Assembly: GCF_018130245.1 (NCBI RefSeq)
Contig: NZ_JAFCKP010000016.1
Span: 57,501-121,500, forward strand
DNA from: Bradyrhizobium sp. SZCCT0231
GTDB taxonomy: Bacteria > Pseudomonadota > Alphaproteobacteria > Rhizobiales > Xanthobacteraceae
Length of the DNA stretch: 64,000 nucleotides
Direction of reading: 5' to 3'
Shown here: one piece after another, positions 31,913 through 40,673 of the stretch
Layout: each line of letters starts with the position of its first letter
Numbering within the stretch: the first letter of the stretch is position 1
Translations under genes and position numbers: made by a program
The notes under the pieces: model-generated
The model's database searches: none
What the model was told of the DNA's origin: nothing
Seen by the model: the letters and a program-made list of their open reading frames with translations, nothing else

Positions 31913-32102
31913 CGCCGGGGGATCGCCGGCCGCAAGCGGGGCTGGGGGACACGCGCAGCGCTAGGTCGCACGCCGATCGGGCCGGCCCGGTAAAGGATCA
32001 CTAGAGTTAATCGCGCACTAACCGGCTTTTACCTTGTCTCTTAACGCCTGGGCAGGGCGCCGTGGACTAAGCTGCCGGGACCAGCAGACACGTTCCGAAA
32101 GC

Positions 32103-33917
32103 ATGAACGGCATGACCACCGGCGTCATCGAGCAAACGAAAGCCGCGCGCGCGCCGTCGGCATCGAAGATCTGGCTGAAGGCCATCGAGCTCACCGCGCG
32201 GATCGAGACGCTACCGGGCCGGCTGTTCGCCGACGTTGTCGACGATTGGGCGCGGCGCCAGCCCGGTCGCATCGCACTGGTCACGGATGACGCAGCGCTC
32301 GACTATGAAGGCTTGTCGAAGCGCATCAACCGCTATGCGCGCTGGGCGCGCTCGGTCGGCGTGGCCAAGGGCGATACCGTTGCGCTGATCATGCCGAACC
32401 GCGCCGACTATGTTGCCGCCTGGCTCGGCATCAGCCGGATCGGCGGCGTGGTTGCACTGATCAACACCAAGCTCGTCGGCCAATCGCTCGCGCATTGCCT
32501 CGACGTCGCAAGGCCGGCGCATATCATCGTCGCGCACGATGCGATGGCGACGCTGGAGAGCGCGAAGCCCTATCTGAAGACAGAGGCAAAGATCTGGACT
32601 CACGGCGATGCCCGCGGTGAGCGTGCCATCGACGTCGCGCTCGCCGTGCTCGACGACGGTCCGCTCCTCGCGGAGGAGCATGGCGACGTCACGATCGACG
32701 ACCGTGCGCTGCTGATCTACACCTCGGGCACCACTGGCCTGCCCAAGGCGGCGAGCATCAGCCACCGCCGCATCCTCAATTGGGGCTTCTGGTTCGCCGG
32801 TCTCACCGGCGCGAGCCCGCAGGACCGGCTCTACGATTGCCTGCCGCTGTTCCACTCGGTCGGCGGCATCGTCGCGCCGTGCAGCATGCTGGCTGCCGGC
32901 GGCTCGGTGGTGCTTGCCGAGAGGTTCTCGGCCTCGCATTTCTGGTCCGACATCGTGCGGCATGACTGCACGCTGTTCCAGTATATCGGCGAGCTCTGCC
33001 GCTATCTGCTCAAGGCGCCGCCGTCGGAATACGAGAACCGGCACCGCTTGCGGCTCGTCTGCGGCAACGGCCTGCGCGGCGACATCTGGGAAGATTTCCA
33101 GGCGCGCTTTTCCATTCCGCGCATCCTCGAATTCTACGCGGCGACGGAAGGCAATTTCTCGCTGTTCAACGTTGAGGGACAGCCGGGCGCGATCGGGCGC
33201 ATCCCGCCGCTGCTCGCGCACCGCTTTCCGGCCAGTCTCGTCAAGCTCGACCCGGATAGCGGTGCGCCGCTGCGCAATGACGAGGGCTTCTGCATCGCAT
33301 GCGCGCGCGGCGAGGCCGGCGAAGCCATCGGCCGCATCGGCACCGCGGAGGAGGGCGGCGGCCGCTTCGAGGGCTACACCGATGTCGGTGAGACCGAGAC
33401 GAAGATCCTGCGCGACGTCTTTGCCAAGGGCGATGCCTGGTTCCGTACCGGCGATCTGATGCGGATCGACGACAAGGGTTTTTTCCATTTCGTCGACCGC
33501 ATCGGCGACACCTTCCGCTGGAAGGGCGAGAACGTCGCGACCTCGGAGGTCAACGACGCCGTGCGCGATTTCACCGGCGTGGTCGATGCCACCACCTACG
33601 GCGTCAGCATTCCCGGCACCGACGGCCGGGCCGGCATGAGCGCAATCGTCGTGAACGAGGGTTTTGACATCACCGCGCTGCCTGCCCATCTCGCGCAACG
33701 CCTGCCGGCTTACGCCCGCCCGGTCTTCATCCGCATCTCGTGCGAGCTCGATGCCACCGAGACCTTCAAGCAGAAGAAGGGGGATCTCGCGCGTGAGGGA
33801 TTTGATCCGGCCGCGATCTCCGATCCGCTGTTCGTGCTCGATCCGAAGTCCGGTGCCTATGTGGCGCTGGACGGGCAGGCGTATGCGGCGATCTCGGACG
33901 GTACGATCAGGCTGTAG
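32103..33917 (+). CDS. Long/very-long-chain acyl-CoA synthetase (FATP-like)
   Basis: A 604-residue AMP-dependent ligase of the FATP / very-long-chain acyl-CoA synthetase group. The A3 motif is IYTSGTTGLPKAASISH, followed by CLPLFHSVGG and EFYAATEGNFS. The FATP signature is FVDRIGDTFRWKGENVATSE, and the C-terminal Lys region is ETFKQKKGDLAREGF. It activates long-chain fatty acids with CoA, probably at the inner membrane face. The start at 32103 is preferred over upstream in-frame codons; no strong ribosome site is visible. It is 145 bp upstream of the ACP operon on the same strand and may feed or be independent of it. Confidence 0.87.
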   Translation: MNGMTTGVIEQTKAARAPSASKIWLKAIELTARIETLPGRLFADVVDDWARRQPGRIALVTDDAALDYEGLSKRINRYARWARSVGVAKGDTVALIMPNRADYVAAWLGISRIGGVVALINTKLVGQSLAHCLDVARPAHIIVAHDAMATLESAKPYLKTEAKIWTHGDARGERAIDVALAVLDDGPLLAEEHGDVTIDDRALLIYTSGTTGLPKAASISHRRILNWGFWFAGLTGASPQDRLYDCLPLFHSVGGIVAPCSMLAAGGSVVLAERFSASHFWSDIVRHDCTLFQYIGELCRYLLKAPPSEYENRHRLRLVCGNGLRGDIWEDFQARFSIPRILEFYAATEGNFSLFNVEGQPGAIGRIPPLLAHRFPASLVKLDPDSGAPLRNDEGFCIACARGEAGEAIGRIGTAEEGGGRFEGYTDVGETETKILRDVFAKGDAWFRTGDLMRIDDKGFFHFVDRIGDTFRWKGENVATSEVNDAVRDFTGVVDATTYGVSIPGTDGRAGMSAIVVNEGFDITALPAHLAQRLPAYARPVFIRISCELDATETFKQKKGDLAREGFDPAAISDPLFVLDPKSGAYVALDGQAYAAISDGTIRL

Positions 33918-34062
33918 CGGCACCAAAATCGAGAGATAGGTCCAATTTTATCTGAATTGTCCAAGAAGCCATTTACTTCTGTCGGGTAAACAGACGGCCA
34001 TGGGGAGGCGGTCATCAAGAGCCGCCGCAACACCGAAATCGATAACAAAAAGCGAGCCAGCC

Positions 34063-34308
34063 ATGTCGGTAAGGTCTAAGGTCATTGAAGCGATCCAGCA
34101 GATCGCCAAGGAGCAGCACGTCACGCTTCCCGCACTGTCGGACGATCTGTCCCTGCACGAGACGGGCTTCGACTCGCTCGCCTTCGCGATTCTTGTGGCG
34201 CGCCTCGAGGACGAGACCGGCGTCGACCCTTTCACCATTTCCGAGGATGCCGCGTTCCCCGCCACGGTGGGCGATTTCGTGCGGGCCTACGAAAATGTCC
34301 CCGCGTGA
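34063..34308 (+). CDS. Acyl carrier protein
   Basis: An 81-residue ACP. The phosphopantetheine attachment Ser is in TGFDSLAFA (DSL motif, about residue 35), with the usual four-helix pattern (SKVIEAIQQIAKEQ, then ILVARLEDETG). It is not the housekeeping FabD-cluster ACP, since it sits in an operon with a discrete AMP-ligase and an SDR. It probably carries a substrate loaded by that ligase. The gene overlaps the next by 14 bp, showing translational coupling. Confidence 0.9.
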   Translation: MSVRSKVIEAIQQIAKEQHVTLPALSDDLSLHETGFDSLAFAILVARLEDETGVDPFTISEDAAFPATVGDFVRAYENVPA

Positions 34309-35677
34309 GATCTTTGCGCTTCGCGACCATCTCGGCGCGGAGCTGAAGGGCCGCACGATCTCCGATGCGCACGACGTCGTGTCGCTGACCGACATCCTGT
34401 CGCACACGGTTTTGGGCGGCCGGCTGCACGAATTGTCCGGCCGCGCCATGCTGCTCAGGCTGTCCGACCAGCTCCGGTCGGGCCTTGCCATGATCGAGCT
34501 CGACGGCATCGCCCGTCGCATGCTGCTGTGTCCGCCCGATCTCAACCCGGCGCATCTCGACACCTTGATCGCGGATGCCGGGATCGATGCCGTCGTCACC
34601 GACGAGCCCGGTCGCTGGGCGGAGACCGGCGTGCCGCTGGTCGTCGCCGCGCATTTGCCGCTTCAAGCCGCCGCGCCGGCCAGGACCGAGCGCGCCACCG
34701 AATGGCTGATGCTGACCTCGGGCACCTCAGGCGTGCCAAAGATCGCCGGCCATACGCTGGAAGCGTTGACCGGCGCGATCGTTGCCGAAGGTCCTGCGCG
34801 CGGACCTGCGCCGGTCTGGGCGACGTTCTACGACATTCGCCGCTATGGCGGCCTGCAAATCTTCCTCCGGGCTATCCTCTCCGGCGGCTCGATGGTGCTG
34901 TCGGACCCGCATGAGGCATTGGCCGATCACGTCGTGCGGCTGAACGCGCGCGGCGTCTCGCATATCTCCGGCACGCCCTCGCATTGGCGCAAGCTCCTGA
35001 TGAGCGGCTCGGCCGCGCAATTCGCACCTCGCTACGTCCGTCTCTCCGGCGAGATCGCCGACCAGGCCGTGCTCGACGGCCTGAAGGCGGCGTTCCCGAA
35101 TGCCTCCGTCGGCCACGCCTACGCCTCGACCGAGGCTGGCGTCGGCTTCGCGGTCAATGACGGGCTCGAGGGTTTTCCGGCCGACTATCTCGGCAACCGC
35201 AATGGCGTCGAGATGAAGGTCGTCGACGGCTCGCTGCGGATCCGCTCGGCGCGCACCGCGCATGCCTATGTCGGCCGCAATGCGGCGGCGCTCACCGATG
35301 CCGACGGCTTCGTCGACAGCGGCGACATCGTCGAGCTGCGCGGCGACCGCTATTATTTCGTCGGGCGCCGCGGCGGCATCATCAATATCGGCGGGCTGAA
35401 GGTCCACCCCGAGGAGATCGAGGCGGTGATCAACCGCCATCCCGACGTGCGGATGTCGCGGGCCAAATCCCGCAAGAGCCCGATCACCGGCGGCATCGTC
35501 GTTGCCGACGTGATCCTCACCGACGGCACCGATCCGGCGCGCGCGAAGGAGATCCGCGACCAGATCCTGGATCAGTGTCGCGCCCAGCTCGCGTCCCACA
35601 AGGTGCCGGCGGTGATCCGCTTCGTCGAGGCGCTCGACGTCACCCCGGCCGGAAAACTGGCGCGCACCGATGCATAA
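34295..35677 (+). CDS. AMP-dependent ligase partner of the ACP
   Basis: A 460-residue ANL-superfamily ligase, shorter than typical CoA ligases. The A3 motif is MLTSGTSGVPKIAGH, the A5 region AYASTEAGVGFAV, the hinge YYFVGRRGGIINIGGLKVHPEE, and the catalytic Lys is in VTPAGKLART at the very end. It starts inside the ACP gene and ends inside the SDR gene, so the three work together. By analogy with stand-alone adenylation enzymes it should load a carboxylic acid on the ACP. The acid cannot be read from sequence. Confidence 0.85.
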   Translation: MSPREIFALRDHLGAELKGRTISDAHDVVSLTDILSHTVLGGRLHELSGRAMLLRLSDQLRSGLAMIELDGIARRMLLCPPDLNPAHLDTLIADAGIDAVVTDEPGRWAETGVPLVVAAHLPLQAAAPARTERATEWLMLTSGTSGVPKIAGHTLEALTGAIVAEGPARGPAPVWATFYDIRRYGGLQIFLRAILSGGSMVLSDPHEALADHVVRLNARGVSHISGTPSHWRKLLMSGSAAQFAPRYVRLSGEIADQAVLDGLKAAFPNASVGHAYASTEAGVGFAVNDGLEGFPADYLGNRNGVEMKVVDGSLRIRSARTAHAYVGRNAAALTDADGFVDSGDIVELRGDRYYFVGRRGGIINIGGLKVHPEEIEAVINRHPDVRMSRAKSRKSPITGGIVVADVILTDGTDPARAKEIRDQILDQCRAQLASHKVPAVIRFVEALDVTPAGKLARTDA

Positions 35678-36392
35678 CGTTCTCGTCACCGGCGGCAGCC
35701 GCGGCATCGGCCTTGCGATTGCGAGGCGCCTCGTTGGTGCAGGCTTCAACGTGATCGCGGCCGCGCGGCGCGAAAGCGACGAGCTCAAGGGCGCGATTGC
35801 CGAGGCCGAGGGGCGCCTGCATTTCCGCGCCTGCGATCTCGCCGTGATCGACGCGATCCCGGCCTTCGCAAAACTGGTGCGCGACGAGTTCGGCCCGATC
35901 TACGGCCTCGTCAACAATGCCGGCCTCGGCACCGAAGGCCTGCTCGCCACCATGCACAATTCGGAGATTGCGGCGCTGGTGCAGCTCAACGTGCTGTCGC
36001 CGATCATCCTCACCAAATATGTCGCGCGGCAGATGATGGCCGATGGTGCCGGCCGCATCATCAACATCTCCTCGATCATCGCGACCACGGGCTACAACGG
36101 CCTGTCGGTCTACGGCGCGACCAAGGCGGCCGCCACCGGCTTCACCCGCTCGCTCGCGCGCGAGGTCGGCAAGCTCGGCATCACCGTGAATGCGATCGCT
36201 CCGGGCTTCATCGACACCGAGCTCACCCACAATCTCTCCGACGAGGGACGCAAGCGCATCGCCGGCCGCAGCGCGCTGCGTCGCCTGCCGGAGACGGGCG
36301 ACGTCGCGCGCATGGTGGAATACCTGCTGGGAGAAGGCGGCCGCAATGTCACCGGGACGGTGTTCACGGTCGACGCGGGGAATACGGCATAA
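35670..36392 (+). CDS. Short-chain dehydrogenase, FabG-like
   Basis: A 240-residue SDR. It has VLVTGGSRGIGLAIARRL (cofactor binding), NNAGLG, and the catalytic set with Ser in INISSI and YGATKAA. The Arg residues after GGSRG favour NADPH, as in FabG-type 3-oxoacyl-ACP reductases. It overlaps the ligase gene by 8 bp. In this operon it probably reduces (or oxidises) the ACP-bound acyl group. The C-terminus (NVTGTVFTVDAGNTA) is complete. Confidence 0.88.
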   Translation: MHNVLVTGGSRGIGLAIARRLVGAGFNVIAAARRESDELKGAIAEAEGRLHFRACDLAVIDAIPAFAKLVRDEFGPIYGLVNNAGLGTEGLLATMHNSEIAALVQLNVLSPIILTKYVARQMMADGAGRIINISSIIATTGYNGLSVYGATKAAATGFTRSLAREVGKLGITVNAIAPGFIDTELTHNLSDEGRKRIAGRSALRRLPETGDVARMVEYLLGEGGRNVTGTVFTVDAGNTA

Positions 36393-36394
36393 GC

Positions 36395-36419
36395 GGAACT
36401 CTGCCGCCATGATCGCGTT
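36395..36419 (+). promoter_or_regulatory. EcfG-type promoter before a small gene
   Basis: GGAAC at 36395-36399, a 16-bp spacer and CGTT at 36416-36419, a full match to the EcfG form. It begins 3 bp after the SDR stop and is 102 bp before the next small gene. A TATAAT at 36465-36470 is an alternative -10. Confidence 0.6.
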
Positions 36420-36520
36420 GATCCGGCACAATGACATCCAGCCGGATTTGGTCGTAAAATGTTCTATAATCGGTTGGGTTACGTCAATCGATCTGCCCTA
36501 ATCGACAGGGGGAGCAGTCC

Positions 36521-36730
36521 ATGACCGCGCCAAGCATGACGGCTTCAAATCAGGGCCACACGGAGCAATCCCGTGCGGAGCCGGACGATGTCCACTCCCC
36601 GCCGATGACGCATCAGAATTCCGGCAGTCACGGGCATGAAATGTACCCGCAGCAATTCGTTCGCCTGATCGGCTGCCATGATGCGTCTCTCGACACCTTG
36701 CGCAAGCATCAAGACGAGAAGCTGCACTAA
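36521..36730 (+). CDS. Small hydrophilic protein, possibly stress-induced
   Basis: A 69-residue protein, very hydrophilic and rich in Ser, His, Gln and Glu, with a short conserved-looking C-terminal helix (QQFVRLIGCHDASLDTLRKH). It has no signal peptide or known domain. Evidence for a real gene is the GGGGGAG ribosome site 6-12 bases before the ATG and the EcfG-type promoter upstream. It may be one of the many small proteins of the general stress regulon. The neighbour on the other strand is convergent and ends 8 bp away. Confidence 0.55.
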   Translation: MTAPSMTASNQGHTEQSRAEPDDVHSPPMTHQNSGSHGHEMYPQQFVRLIGCHDASLDTLRKHQDEKLH

Positions 36731-36738
36731 TTCAGCTA

Positions 36739-37137
36739 TCACGTCCGCTGCTTCGGCAAGTCCTTCGGCAGGTCAATTCGTTCGTGCGAAAATTCCGGCG
36801 GCCCTTCGGTGAGGCGGCGGACGCGGCGCTCGCGTTCGTCTGCCGGCAGGGCGGGATCGAGCAGCGACTCGATCTCGTGTACTGCGATCTCTTCGATCTT
36901 GGTGGCGTCCGATGCGATCGGGTGCGCCGACGTGAGGGCCGGGGGGGCGATCTTCAGGCCCAGCTCGATCAGCTTGCAGATCGCATCCGAGCGGGTCAGG
37001 TAGTGCGCTTCCGCCCAGGCATCGACGGCTGCCGTCAGTCGTTCGGGCATCTTCACTGCGCTGATCGGGTCGATGCCCGTGCGTCGGCGGACCGGAGGGG
37101 TGGAGTCCTTGCTGCCGAAGTCGGACACCTCGATCAT
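36739..37137 (-). CDS. Protein with ribbon-helix-helix-like DNA-binding segment
   Basis: A 132-residue cytosolic protein. Residues about 25-65 (SAVKMPERLTAAVDAWAEAH, then LTRSDAICKLIELGLK) have the strand-helix-helix pattern of RHH regulators or antitoxins. The C-terminal part is charged (LPADERERRVRRLTEGPPEF). No toxin gene lies beside it. The ATG at 37137 is preferred over a TTG three codons earlier. It could be a free-standing regulator. The divergent gene is the DUF3095 protein. Confidence 0.65.
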   Translation of the reverse strand: MIEVSDFGSKDSTPPVRRRTGIDPISAVKMPERLTAAVDAWAEAHYLTRSDAICKLIELGLKIAPPALTSAHPIASDATKIEEIAVHEIESLLDPALPADERERRVRRLTEGPPEFSHERIDLPKDLPKQRT

Positions 37138-37346
37138 CCCATGCAACCCTTAAAACTGACAAACGATAGCCGCTCTCCCCCGGCGGTCGTTTGATGCCGA
37201 TCAATGACCCGCCGCGGCATTGCAGCGCGGCCGCATCTTGTTGTCGGAGGCCGTTTCGGCCAATGATCGAAAGGGGAGGCCGGCCAGCGAACCCGGATCG
37301 ATCCTGCCACGTATTTGTCTCGTATTCCAGCCATCCGGCATTCCCG

Positions 37347-38492
37347 ATGACCTCAGGCGAATCCTTCTACAGCGGCATTCCGGTCTTCCGCGGCTTCACC
37401 AGCCTGATGGATCCGGTGCTGTATTCGCCGCTGCCGGACGACTGGAGCATCGGCGTTGCCGACATCGTCGATTCGACCAAGGCGATCGCGGCGCAGCGCT
37501 ACAAGGCGGTGAACATGGCCGGTGCCGCCGTGATCGCGGCGATGACCAATGCGCTGGAGGGGCGGGAATTCCCCTTCGTGTTTGGCGGCGACGGCGCGAG
37601 CTTCGCGGTTGCGCCGGACGATATCGAACTTGCCCGCGAGGCACTGGCTGCGACCGCGACCTGGGTGCGAGAAGATCTCGATCTGACCATGCGCGTCGCA
37701 CTGGTGCCGGTCAGCGTCATTCGCGCTCAAGGTCTTGACGTGCGCGTCGCCCGCTTCGGGCCGTCGGCAAACCTGTCCTACGCGATGTTCTCGGGCGGCG
37801 GGCTTGCCTGGGCCGACGCCGCGATGAAGCGCGGCGAGTTTGCGGTCGAGGAGGCGCCCGCCGGCGCACAACCGGACCTCTCGGGCCTGTCGTGCCGCTT
37901 CGAGGTGATGCCGGCTGCGCGCGGCCTGATCCTGTCGGTGCTGGTGATGCCGACGCGCGGCGTCGATTCGCACGCCTTCCGCAAGGTGATCGAGGACATC
38001 ATCCATCTCGTGGAGCGCAGCCCGGAAGGCGGCCGCCCGGTGCCGCCGCAGGGGCCGCCGCTGAAATGGCCGCCGCAGGGGGTGGAATTCGAAGCCCGCA
38101 CCAGGCGCGGCGGTCCGCTGCTCGCGCGCAGAGCCAGCGTGCTGGCCTATACGCTGTTCGCCTATCTCATCATGCGCTTCGACATCAAGATCGGCGGTTT
38201 CGTGCCCAGCCTCTACAAGCGCCAGGTCGTCGAGAACTCGGACTTCCGCAAATATGACGACGGCCTGCGCATGATTCTGGACTGCACCCCGCAGCTCGAG
38301 CGCGCGTTGAGCGATCGTCTCGCGGCCGCCGCGCGCGACGGCATCGTGCGCTACGGCCTGCACCGGCAGGATGCCGCGATGATGACCTGCTTCACGCCGT
38401 CGGCGCTGCGCAGCGACCACGTCCACTTCATCGACGGTGCGCGGGGCGGCTATGCATCGGCGGCGACGGCGTTGAAGGCGATGGCGGCGTAA
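37347..38492 (+). CDS. DUF3095 family protein, cyclase-like
   Basis: A 381-residue protein of the DUF3095 family, distantly related to class III nucleotide cyclases. The first cyclase-like strand is WSIGVADIVDSTKAIAAQRY, with Asp residues in the metal position, followed by FVFGGDGASFAV, which matches the GGD hairpin. The C-terminal region has a hydrophobic helix (SVLAYTLFAYLIMRFDIKIG). Whether it makes a cyclic nucleotide is unknown. The start at 37347 gives the usual N-terminus. A family B repeat follows. Confidence 0.82.
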   Translation: MTSGESFYSGIPVFRGFTSLMDPVLYSPLPDDWSIGVADIVDSTKAIAAQRYKAVNMAGAAVIAAMTNALEGREFPFVFGGDGASFAVAPDDIELAREALAATATWVREDLDLTMRVALVPVSVIRAQGLDVRVARFGPSANLSYAMFSGGGLAWADAAMKRGEFAVEEAPAGAQPDLSGLSCRFEVMPAARGLILSVLVMPTRGVDSHAFRKVIEDIIHLVERSPEGGRPVPPQGPPLKWPPQGVEFEARTRRGGPLLARRASVLAYTLFAYLIMRFDIKIGGFVPSLYKRQVVENSDFRKYDDGLRMILDCTPQLERALSDRLAAAARDGIVRYGLHRQDAAMMTCFTPSALRSDHVHFIDGARGGYASAATALKAMAA

Positions 38493-38498
38493 GGGTTC

Positions 38499-38650
38499 CG
38501 TGTCCCGGACGCGCTGCGGCACCGAAAGCGCGTTCACGCGCGTCTTCGACGCGCTATGGTGACGCTGCGCAGAGCCGGGACCCAGAGCGCCGCAATGGGC
38601 CCCGGCTCAGCAGCGCATCACTATGTGCTGCGCTGCGTCCGGGGCACGAG
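38499..38650. repeat. Palindromic intergenic repeat, family B copy 3
   Basis: Starts CGTGTCCCGGACGCG and ends GCGTCCGGGGCACGAG. Inside are CGCGTCTTCGACGCG and CAGAGCCGGGACCCA. Same family as 4264 and 18663. Confidence 0.8.
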
Positions 38651-38663
38651 AGCATTACTGTCC

Positions 38664-39098
38664 TCAGCGCCCCGCGCGCGTCCAGGTTTCACCGCCGCAG
38701 AGCGCGCCGACGCAGCCTTCGACCCGAAGCGTTTCCGCGCCGGTGAGGCTGATGTTGCTCGCATAGGTGCTGCCGTCGTCGGCATTGTAGATCTGGCCCG
38801 ACCATTTGTTCGGTCCCGCCGGCTCCATGCCGCTGAACAATGGCAGGCCGATCATCGGGCGCCTGGCGAGCGCGGGATTGGGATTCTTGCTGTCGGTGGC
38901 GGGCTGGCCGGTTGAGGTGTCATAGGGCTCGCGCAGCCAGACGATATGGCCGCAGATGCCGCCGCCGCATTTGCTGATCTTGACGCGTGCATCGCCCGCC
39001 TGGGTCAGCCAGGTCCCGTCAGCGCTCTGCGCATGGGCGCTCGTTGCGCCAAGCAGAGCAGCCAGGAGGACGAAAGGAATCGCGAATCTGCCGAACAT
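38664..39098 (-). CDS. DUF2147 family secreted protein
   Basis: A 144-residue exported protein. The signal peptide is MFGRFAIPFVLLAALLGATS with cleavage near AHA-QS. The mature part is a DUF2147 domain: GTWLTQAGDARVKISKCGGG and CGHIVWLREPYD at the start, and WSGQIYNADDGSTYASNISL later. Four Cys are present (two in the KCGGGICG turn, two in VEGCVGALCGG). DUF2147 proteins are lipocalin-like periplasmic proteins without a known role. It is a single gene between a family B repeat and the MATE gene. Confidence 0.85.
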   Translation of the reverse strand: MFGRFAIPFVLLAALLGATSAHAQSADGTWLTQAGDARVKISKCGGGICGHIVWLREPYDTSTGQPATDSKNPNPALARRPMIGLPLFSGMEPAGPNKWSGQIYNADDGSTYASNISLTGAETLRVEGCVGALCGGETWTRAGR

Positions 39099-39205
39099 GG
39101 AGAGAGCCCCCGAAAATGACGGCGCCTCCATAGCAGCCCGGCAGGATAGTGCAACGCCGGCTGGAATCACATTCCTGCGTTCATTGGCTGAATATCTGCC
39201 TGCGA

Positions 39206-40591
39206 TCATTTGCCCCATCGCACGAGGGCGACCGAGGCCGCGGTCGACAGCCCGAACACGACCATGGCGCCGCCGACCAGCGCGAACAAGGTCCAGGCCG
39301 GCGCCTGCGCCATCATGAGACCGATCCCGCCGATCGCGACGATCAGCAGCCGTGCGGTGGAAGCGAGCACGGGACCGCCGACGCGTGCGGCGCCTTGCGA
39401 GGAGAAATACAGCGACACGCCCATGCCGAAGAACACGAAGGCCGGACCTGCCCAGCGGAAATAGCTGTGCGCGGCGGCTGTGACGCCGGGATCCCGCGTG
39501 AACAGTGCGACCCACAGCGACGGAGCAAGTGCGACGGCGAGGCCGATCAGGCCGACCGTGAGTCCGGAGGCCGCAGCCGCCGTCCAGGCCACATGCCGCG
39601 CGCGCGTCACATGACCGGCGCCGATCGCGATGCCGACCATCGGCACCGAGGCGATACCGAAGGCGAAAGTGATCGGGATCAGCAAGAACTCCAGCCGCGA
39701 TCCGATGCCGTAGCCGGCCAGCATCTCGGTGCCGAAGGTCGCGAGGATCTTTGTGAAGATCAGAATGGTGAGCACGGTCTGGAGCGGCGACAAGCAGGCC
39801 ACCGCGCCGACTTTGAGGATGTCCAGGAACATCGCGCGCTCGAAATGGAAGGTGCGGAAATCGAGCGGCAACCGGCTGCGCCCGGACAAGAGATACCAGA
39901 GGAAGAAGATCGCGGCGCAGCCGAACGCGATCAGCTGGCCGCTTGCGACGCCCGGCATGCCGAATTGCGGTACGCCGAACAGGCCGAGCCCCAGCGTGCC
40001 GCCGAGCGCGATCTGGAGCACGCTCGCCCCGATCAGCGTCATCGAAGGCAGGCGCATGTCGCCGGTGCCGCGGATCACGGAGGCAAGTGTGTTGACGAGC
40101 CAGATCGCGACCGCGCCGGAGAACAGCACCTGCGAATAGCCAGAGGCCTCCTCAAGCACGCGCTCGCGTCCCCCGAGCAGCGCGAAGAAGGAGCGGCCAA
40201 AGACCAGCATCATCACCGTGAAGAACAGCCCGCCGCAGAAGCCGATGATGGCGGCATGCAGCGCCAGCGTCGCGGCGCGGTCGCTATTCCCCGCACCGAG
40301 CGCGCGGCTGATCGCCGACGATACCCCGCCGCCCATCGCGCCCGCGCTCATCATCTGCGTCAGCATCGCGAACGGAAATACCAGCGCGATCGCGGCGAGC
40401 GGAATGGTGCCGAGCCGGCCGATATAGGAGGTCTCGGCCACCGCAACCAGCGTGCTGCCGACCATCGCGATCATGTTGGGGATCGCGAGCCGCAGCAGCG
40501 TCGGCAGGATCGGCGCGGTCAGGAGGCTGGCGATTGGGGAAGCGACCGGGGCAACCGGCGGGACGGCGTCTGCAGGGGCGTCGATCGTCAT
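39206..40591 (-). CDS. MATE-family efflux transporter
   Basis: A 461-residue inner membrane protein with 12 predicted membrane segments in two similar halves, as in MATE drug/sodium or proton antiporters. Typical pieces are LAIPNMIAMVGSTLVAVAET, GAMGGGVSSAISRALGAG and in the second half GYGIGSRLEFLLIPITFAFG. The substrate is unknown. Start choice is open: the ATG at 40591 and one at 40627 both lack ribosome sites. It lies downstream of a GNAT gene on the same strand, with 82 bp between. Confidence 0.87.
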   Translation of the reverse strand: MTIDAPADAVPPVAPVASPIASLLTAPILPTLLRLAIPNMIAMVGSTLVAVAETSYIGRLGTIPLAAIALVFPFAMLTQMMSAGAMGGGVSSAISRALGAGNSDRAATLALHAAIIGFCGGLFFTVMMLVFGRSFFALLGGRERVLEEASGYSQVLFSGAVAIWLVNTLASVIRGTGDMRLPSMTLIGASVLQIALGGTLGLGLFGVPQFGMPGVASGQLIAFGCAAIFFLWYLLSGRSRLPLDFRTFHFERAMFLDILKVGAVACLSPLQTVLTILIFTKILATFGTEMLAGYGIGSRLEFLLIPITFAFGIASVPMVGIAIGAGHVTRARHVAWTAAAASGLTVGLIGLAVALAPSLWVALFTRDPGVTAAAHSYFRWAGPAFVFFGMGVSLYFSSQGAARVGGPVLASTARLLIVAIGGIGLMMAQAPAWTLFALVGGAMVVFGLSTAASVALVRWGK

Positions 40592-40673
40592 GTGCCACGG
40601 TGCGGAATATTGGATGATGATCGACATATTATAGGGTATGAGGCGGCCGGCGCAGCCCTTGCTCACGCAGGGC

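Noticed and set aside
36739-37137. Toxin-antitoxin pair with the RHH-like protein as antitoxin
   Set aside because: The adjacent small gene is convergent, has no toxin-like fold and has its own promoter motif.
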